Position numbers and translations under genes: made by a program
DNA from: Euryodendron excelsum
Taxonomy: Eukaryota > Streptophyta > Magnoliopsida > Ericales > Pentaphylacaceae
Reading direction: 5' to 3'
NCBI GenBank assembly: GCA_033060915.1
Contig: CM065378.1
Coordinates: 3,963,001-4,027,000, forward strand
Length of the DNA: 64,000 nucleotides
The notes under the pieces: model-generated
Told to the model about the DNA's origin: nothing
Databases searched by the model: none
Seen by the model: the letters and a program-made list of their open reading frames with translations, nothing else
In this document: positions 57,669 to 64,000 of the stretch, piece after piece
Numbering within the stretch: position 1 is the first letter of the stretch
Layout: each line of letters starts with the position of its first letter

Positions 57669-58935
57669 TTGCTTATTAAAGTGCTTTCTTCATTGTGAAA
57701 TGGGTATTCTTGCCTGATTTGATAAGATGAAAACAATGGCTTGTTGAGTGAGCAAACTTTTTCACTTTTTGTGAGCAACTGTTTTCTTCTTGACAATGAA
57801 ATCTTTTAGAAGTTTGAATTATAATAGCTACAACATCAGAAAATTGCCAAATCGGCCTCAGTTGGATTAATTTTCACCATTCAATATAGGGAAAATTCTC
57901 TGACCTCTTTTCTTTTCTTCACAATTAACAGATGCAAAAAAAGTGCACCACATATAGTAACCAAATGGGACGTGTGAGAAATGTATCTGTGAAAATGTTT
58001 AATTTTTGCTCACAAATGATTTGAAACTATCATGATGAAAATGTTGGAAAAAAAAAAAATAGAATACTATAGTTACTCTTATATATATATATATATAAAC
58101 GAATACTAAAGGTACTCTTCTTTTCCAAATTGAAAAAAGTAAGCTTTGCTCATGTTATGATTCTTCATCGAGATTCTCTAGCAGATGCAAAATGACTCTT
58201 GGTGGAAGACTAGGCCTTGATTTGGAAAACTGAGGTCTAACTTAATATTGTGCAGTGTTTTGAAAGTAGTTGAAATTTTTTTTGTCTTATATGCATCTAC
58301 AAGGAGAGTTGAATTGATCACACTGGGGCTATAGTAGCCACTTAGTAGCCATAGGATGGCTGGTTGTATGGCTTTATACGGAAGGTAGTATGATCTTTGT
58401 TCTTTGAATTAATGGTTTATAAATATAGAATTAATCTTGGTTTCTGCTAGTTCAAACTTTTATTGTATGATGATTATATTGAGCTTTTGGAAGCTTTAAT
58501 GAATATTTTCCTGGAAAGAACAAAACCAGATGCTTTCAGGAAATTAATAAGAAAATGTTGTTGAGTTCCCAAGTTATGCTTCACGCTTACTGTACAACCA
58601 TAACATTTGGTTTTGATTGGTGAAGATTATCAAATTTGCTGAGCTGCTGATTATTTGTTACTTACTTAGCAGGACTCTTGTGGAGGCCCATTGGGTGGTA
58701 CTATTGCCAATGTCATTCTATTTTCATGTTGTTAATATGTGGGATCACCTATGATGTGATTTTTCTTATGGATTTCTGTGACTTTTTAAATTTGCTTCAG
58801 CAGCATTGAGCTATTTGATGCATTGCACATATGTGCTTTCCACACTTATTTCTTCTCATCAAATATTTTTTAAAATGATTTGGGATAGTTTTGGAGTCCT
58901 GCTTTTCTTTCGCTAAATGCATGCTTTTAATGCAG
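57657..58935 (+). other. Distal part of intron 18
   Basis: AT-rich with no recognised element apart from homopolymers and (TA)n. The 58600-58900 region is plain intron before exon 19. Confidence 0.4.
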
Positions 58936-59063
58936 CTTGAGTATGACATTTTGGAGTATGTTGTGATTGAGCGGTTGGCACAAGGTGGGCGTGAGAAGCT
59001 GAAAGATGACGGCCTTAATTTGTCAGATTGGCTTCAATCTCTAGCTTCATTTTGGGGTCACTT
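58936..59063 (+). CDS. THO2: THO complex subunit 2 (THO2), exon 19 (last one in the window)
   Basis: After TGCAG at 58931-58935 the exon reads LEYDILEYVVIERLAQGG, then KLKDDGLNLSDWLQSLASFW and GH. The donor is placed at GTATGT (59064), leaving two bases of a Leu codon; in plant relatives the next residues are Cys-Lys-Lys-Tyr-Pro. I could not find that exon in the remaining 4.9 kb, so intron 19 leaves the window. Exons 1-19 sum to 2021 bp, about 673 of roughly 1,800 residues in plant THO2 proteins. The rest of the THO2 middle and C-terminal domains lie to the right. Confidence 0.93.
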
Positions 59064-59574
59064 GTATGTATACCTTCTTGTTTGGGCTACGTTACACTGG
59101 TGCTTAAAGTTTTTAATACCTTCATGATAAGTTTTCTTTTGTTAGGAATGTGATCTAGTCGTTGACTTTTTTCTTTTTCTTTTGTTTTTCCTGTAGGATA
59201 ATATTGTCTGTTTCTAATATATGCCATATCCATATTACTCAAGGAAATAAGTAGAAAATTAATTAAAATTTTTAATGTGAATATAGTTTATTAATAGGTT
59301 TCATTTTTAGCTAGATTGCATTGTTTTCGCTTTTCCGGTGCTGACACTTTGTTATCAAAATTTTTTTTTATTTGATTTGTTTGATTTTTATTTTGCTAGC
59401 TGCTTTTATTTTCGGTTTGTCATGAAATTTCTGGTCGTAATGCTAGTATGATATGATGTTTATTGTTATTATAATGTATGTTAACTTACCCCCCCCCCCA
59501 AAAAAAAAGTAAGTAATTATAATATACATTCTTTGTTGCATATAGAATTTAGATATCCATGGGATGCTTTCCCC

Positions 59575-59760
59575 AGTTTGCGGGTTGCGGATAAACCTCA
59601 GCGAAGGCAGGTTGGCTGGAGCTGGGGATGTTGTGGAGATTGCAGATTTTCCTGAGCTCTTTCTTTGATGGGGGATAACACTTCAGCCTTCTAACATTTG
59701 CTTGCCATATGGGGCTGGCTGGCATCAGTCAGATATCCGTATGAGGGTCAGTGACAGAGA
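59575..59760 (+). mobile_element. Short LINE RT fragment
   Basis: The plus strand reads LRINLSEGRLAGAGDVVEIA, similar to the L1 stretch LKINLSKSEL.PVG.V, and then LQPSNICLPYGAGW, similar to LPSTYLGLPLGA. It is degenerate, and the assignment rests on these two short matches. Confidence 0.4.
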
Positions 59761-61412
59761 TTAATCAATTGCTTATCACAACAGGAAAGGGGGAAGAAAA
59801 AGAAAAACAAGAGGATGACTACAGGAGGGCAGGTATTCTTGTTGTTTTGGGGAGGGGGAGAGGGCCAGTGATCAAGTGAGAAGTACTCCACTTAAACCTT
59901 CCTCCATATATGTTTGTCTTTTTGCCTTTTGAAGTTCCAAAGATGAGGATTTCTCTTTTTTCAAAAGGTTTAAATGGGATGTATGAGCATTTGTGATCAT
60001 GGGAGGTTTCCTGTAGATAAAAAATAGGCGGTTTTATCAGAATCCCTAGATCTTTTCATATGAAGTCAAATGTTAGGTTTATTTTTTAAGATGGATAGAT
60101 CATGCAGATGAGTGATGGAGTGCAAGTATGACAAACTGCAGTCGGAATAAGTCAGAGAGCTTTGGTGTCCTTCGTGTACTGGAAGGGATTGTAAAAAGGC
60201 AGAAGTTATATTTTCAATGTTTTTAGCTGAGGTGAAGTTTCTATTAGAAAGGGTGATGGGTTGAAATCCTTGGAGCTTGTTTCTCAACGTGATTGACATA
60301 CAGATTCTTGAATTATTCCTGTTGCACTGCATAGATGCGCACTTGGATGTTCATGTTCAGCTGAGTTCTGTGTAGTTAGGAATTTGAGTCCAAGTCAGAC
60401 GTAGTTGGGAGGTTCAAGATAGGAGGTGCTTAGTCCTGGATAATTTAAATTCTTGTTTATGTTGTTGCTCTTCTCACGGCTCGTACGATTTTGTGATTGT
60501 GCTTTTCCTTGGGCAAGTGACTGGGACAGTTCAGAAAAATTGTGCCTTTTTTGGCTTAAATTTGCTGCTGATATAAAATTCCCACCATTGATAAGCTTAG
60601 CAGGGGATGCCGATTCTTCTTTGAGATGTTCTGTTTAAGAGATGGGAGAGTTGATGGGGCATTTCTTTCCTGATTGTAACTTCTTGAGGGTGATTTGTTT
60701 GATGGTTCTTTGTTATATCCAGATGTCTCAAGTTCATAATTCTGCAATGCCATTGGTAACTGGTGTGCACCTGCAGTATATTATGGTAGAGATTCTGTAT
60801 ATGTTGCTTCGTTGTTCGCCTTCGTATGAGTGGTATACAAAGAATGGAACTCATGGCCTTTTGAAGCAAATTTCAATTTCTCTGGAGGTGATGCTTGAAA
60901 GTTGAGAGTTGTATTGTTTCTTGAGCTTCATCAACCAAAGCTCTGAAGGTTGTCAGTGCTGCTCAATCATACAAGGAATGGGAGGTTTTTATCAGCGACC
61001 TTAAGAAGATTGCTTTACCTTTTCTTATCTACATATATCCTCGCTGTTCATGTGTAATTGGAATTAGCTCTTCAGTCTACTTCATAAAACTAGTCCTAGT
61101 TTGTCAAAAAAGGGGGAGGGGTTAATGTTGACATTTGCTAGGGCAGAAATATCTTGTCCTTATCAGATTTTGTTGCCTTGAATGTTTTTGTTATTTCTCT
61201 TGTTAGTTTTTGCATTAGAAGTGAATATGGGTATCTGTGAAATTTTTTTCTTGTTTACTTGATTCACTTTGTTTTGTATCTTTACTTGATGAACATATTG
61301 TATGTGGTCATAAAAAGGCTAACGCCTTAGGCTTGCATCAATCTGGCAACTAACAAAGTTGTTCCCAGCGCTGAAATTTTACTCTGAAGCGACAGATTTA
61401 TTATGAAATTTT

Positions 61413-61571
61413 TGTTACAAGAAATTGAGTTGATTATATGTTCTTGGTAAACTCAGCACTAAAGCTTCAGTCTTAATTATCCTACTACTCGCAATCAGTG
61501 TATGTATATGAGTTGGATAATAACAATTTGACGAGTATACCCATACAGATGGTATACGTATTACAGTAACA
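61413..61571 (-). mobile_element. Short copia 3' LTR (159 bp)
   Basis: Ends are TGTTAC and GTAACA, a perfect 6-bp inverted pair. On the minus strand it directly follows the polypurine tract AGCTTGAGGGGGAG (61572-61585), as expected for a 3' LTR. No second LTR is present. Confidence 0.75.
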
Positions 61572-62520
61572 CTCCCCCTCAAGCTGGACAACATGTATTA
61601 TATAAACCTAGCCTCGAACAAATATTTTTTAGATGACTACACTTAGTGCCTTAGTAAAGATATCTGCTAGTTGATTCTTAGATATTACAAACTGGGTTGC
61701 TATATCTCCACTCAATAGCTTATCTCGAATAAAATGACAATCAACTTCAATATGTTTAATCCATTCATAAAACGCAAGATAGGAATCTATGTGAAGAGCC
61801 ACCTGATTATGACAAAATAATTGCAATGGAGTTTTGGCTGGAAAACCAATTTCGTGGAGAAAGTGCTGCGACCAAGTTAAATCAATAGAAGTGTCATTGC
61901 TCTGTATTCGGGTTATACACTAGATCTTGTTGCTACAGTTTGCTTCTTACTCTTCCATGTAGGCAGATTACCCCGTGACAGAGTACAATATCGTGTAGTG
62001 GATCTTCTATTTGAACGAAAACCTGCCCAATTAGCATCTGTAAAGCCTTGTAGATTAACGTGCTCATTTGACTTATACAACCACCCAAATCTTGGAGCTC
62101 ACTTAAGGTATTGGATAATCTGAACAACATCACAATGCGGTACCGGACATGTGTCCATAGATTGATACACTAACTATATATAATATAGCAGGCTGTGTGA
62201 TGGTGATAGTTCGACTTCCCAACTAGACAATGATGTCACTTAAGATCTCGAAATAGCTCTTGTTTTGCCTGTCATAAATTTATGATTAGGAACCATAGGG
62301 GAATCAACTGATTGATAACCCAGGAGACATATTCATCCTAACAAATCAAGTACATATTTCCTCTGTGATAAGCTAATGCTCATTGTAGATCTACAAGGAA
62401 ATCATTGTTTGCCATATTTCAATACTAAGGAAATATCGAAGTTTGCACATTAGTATGCAACCAATCTTTTAAAAGTTTATCAATTTAGCAATACCCACAA
62501 TCATTTCAAGTAATCATCAC
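61572..62520 (-). pseudogene. Ty1/copia RT-RNase H remnant
   Basis: The minus strand carries, in shifting frames, LRYFLSIEIWQTM, LSQRKYVLDLLG and VDSPMVPNHKFMTGK (RT C-terminal part). Then come NLQGFTDANWAGFRSNRRST and KHIEVDCHFIRDKLLSGDIA, then NQLADIFTKALS (RNase H and end of pol). It ends just before the PPT and the short LTR. It is 5'-truncated and full of stops. Confidence 0.85.
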
Positions 62521-62679
62521 GCTGCAAGAATAAAACATCTGAATCCGTGCATCCATGCATCGGCCAAAATCAAGTATTGCCTCAAAATTTCTCAAACCAT
62601 CTATGTACGAAAAATTTGAAACAAAGTAAACAACTTAGAACAAACTTCTAAAAAGAATATCCATGTAGCGCCTCATGCT

Positions 62680-62950
62680 ACCGTGTGGATTTTTGAGGGT
62701 GAGCGTAATTGTAGGACTTTTGATGGGGTTGAAACAGCTTTTGAAGTTAAAAAGTAGATTAGCCTTGCTTTTGTATGGCTGGTTCATGGATGGCAGTGAT
62801 CCTTCTTTGAATCAGTTTTTGGACTTTAAGAGTCTTTTGAGTAATGTCTGATGTATAGAGGGTCTTGGTTTTTGTTTTGACCCCATTTTGGATATAGGCG
62901 GTACCCCCTTGGTACCGCTTATTTATATAGTCTAGTCTTGTCAAAAAATA
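62680..62950 (+). mobile_element. LINE 3' end remnant
   Basis: VWIFEGERNCRTFDGVE resembles the L1 zf-RVT tail (WCIWRERNRRTFEGVE). The 3' part GGCGGTACCCCCTTGGTACC then TTATTTATATAGTCTAGTC and a short A-rich end (about 62943-62949) resembles LINE 3' UTRs such as that at 57600-57668. The two LINE pieces in this intron (59575 and here) may belong to one copy interrupted by the copia element; not proven. Confidence 0.55.
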
Positions 62951-63360
62951 ATTCTTCTGCTATGGTCCTTGTCATTCTTTGGTCCTTTTTTGTTTTTTCC
63001 CCTTCTATTTTTTTTGCTCATTACAAGTTATTGTTTTCTGCTCATATTTTAATCACCTAATGGCGCTGCTCAGTTTGTTATCCTTTTACATGTATCTTCT
63101 CCATGCTCTCTGATCTCATTATTGTGGAAGCCTTCCACTAAACATCATCATCTGATTTGGTTTTTTTTTTTTTTCCTTCTTCTTTTTCACGTCCCTTTTT
63201 TTGATGGACTCAGACTGCAGCATATATCATTGCTGAGTTTATTGCTACCCCTAGAAGTTCCCTTTCTATTTGATTTTGACACTCATAATATAGAACTAAT
63301 GGTGCATATCTAAATTTGAGTCACACCATAATTTAATGGCCAACAGTGTGTAGTCCATCT

Positions 63361-63530
63361 ATGTTTCTTTCCTTCTTAGCCACTTGGGGAGTAAGTGTTT
63401 TGGTGTTTCTTCTATTTTGGGTGTGTGTGCGCCTCCGGGCCGTGTAATGAGTTTCTTTGTAATATCTTAAATTTTTGGTAATAAAAAGCAATCTTACCAA
63501 AAAAAAAAAAAGAAAAAGAAAAGAAAAAAC
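63361..63530 (+). mobile_element. Short poly-A retroposon with 14-bp target duplication
   Basis: A 170-bp insert ends in an A-rich tail (63498-63529). It is flanked by perfect TGTGTAGTCCATCT repeats (63347-63360 and 63531-63544). This is the mark of LINE-type target-primed insertion. No RNA polymerase III boxes were seen, so a strongly 5'-truncated LINE is more likely than a SINE. Confidence 0.85.
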
Positions 63531-64000
63531 TGTGTAGTCCATCTTTTCTTGTGTGTTATTTTCCTGTGAGCAGGAAGTTTTCTTTGGCACTGGTCTACAA
63601 GGTTTCATGGACCTTTTATGCCATGAATGCAAGTGAGTTGGCAAAAGAAGATTTTTGCAGCTGAACCCAAATGTTGAGATGATGCTTGGTGGAGTTAAAA
63701 TTATATCGGGATCATGTTCCAGATTTGAAAATGTAAATGTCCAAAATTTTTCCCAAGTTGTTTATTAGTTTGTTAAATTTTGGGGACTAGGCATTTCTGT
63801 TTTGTTATTCAATCCTTTATTTTGTGATCACAAGAGCAATATTTGTTTTGGTTGAAAAACTAGTGATTGTTAGCTATTGTACTTAAAAGGTTTTGCTAGG
63901 GCTATTTAAAATTCTTCTATCTTTACAGATTGAAGATCTGTAAATATTGGAAGGAATCATGTAGAATTTTTTTCACTTGTGCCATTAATAAATGTGGCAT

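Larger units (their letters stand above)
55278..58935 (+). other. THO2 intron 18 (3.7 kb)
   Basis: Contains (CT)n at the start (55303-55318), a LINE remnant split by a MULE-like element (55620-57668), a (TA)n tract at about 58082-58098, and otherwise unremarkable AT-rich sequence to the acceptor TGCAG. Confidence 0.6.
59064..64000 (+). other. THO2 intron 19 (over 4.9 kb, runs off the window)
   Basis: Contains a C-run/A-run (59490-59509), a small LINE fragment (about 59575-59760), unassigned sequence (59760-61300), a copia remnant (61413-62520), a LINE 3' end (62680-62950) and a short poly-A retroposon (63361-63530). No further THO2 exon was recognised. Confidence 0.55.

Noticed and set aside
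59064..64000. A further THO2 exon (Cys-Lys-Lys-Tyr-Pro...) or the 3' end of the gene
   Set aside because: No matching reading with splice sites found; the open frames here are unrelated or transposon-derived.

Overview
This is plant nuclear DNA (an angiosperm; I cannot fix the species). It has a THO2-type mRNA-export gene with GT-AG introns, plant LTR retrotransposons, L1-type LINEs and small DNA transposons, and AT-rich spacers. Everything was read by eye; no alignment or search was run.

Left third (1-20648): most of one decayed Ty3/gypsy element of the Tat lineage, read on the minus strand. From right to left it has a 603-bp 5' LTR (20046-20648), a primer binding site (20024-20043), gag (about 18600-20010), protease (about 17750-18300), reverse transcriptase (17447 back to 12024, split), RNase H, a second RNase H and integrase (ending at 7441). 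Past the integrase, on the opposite strand, lies an intron-bearing antisense gene of the type annotated as putative gypsy-type transposon protein (24-6779), as known for Tat elements. The 3' LTR lies outside the window. Three elements that look like solo LTRs have inserted: two very long relatives (1732-6258 and 12773-17447) and an unrelated one (9750-12023). A 61-bp tandem array sits between the two convergent coding units.

Middle (20649-34538): no certain host gene. It holds a long-TIR element (20654-21406), homopyrimidine and poly-C tracts, a hAT-like non-autonomous element (23312-24332), two solo LTRs of one family with matching 5-bp target duplications (24660-26915, 29777-31762), and a short chain of orphan exon-like blocks (27024-27380).

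Right half (34539-64000): the 5' part of a THO2 (THO/TREX subunit 2) gene on the plus strand. Nineteen exons can be placed between 34688 and 59063, in phase, giving about 673 codons, a little over a third of the usual protein. The gene continues beyond the window. Its introns have grown by insertion: an antisense 5'-truncated LINE in intron 6, a MULE-like small-transposon family in introns 3 and 18 (with probable copies in 5, 6 and 10), a LINE split by one of these in intron 18, and copia, LINE and short-retroposon remnants in intron 19. Intron 12 carries a perfect 36-bp inverted repeat.

I found no clearly new biological system. The most unusual items are the layered Tat element with its antisense gene and hairpin array, the very long purine-rich LTRs, and the repeated entry of one small-transposon family into THO2 introns.
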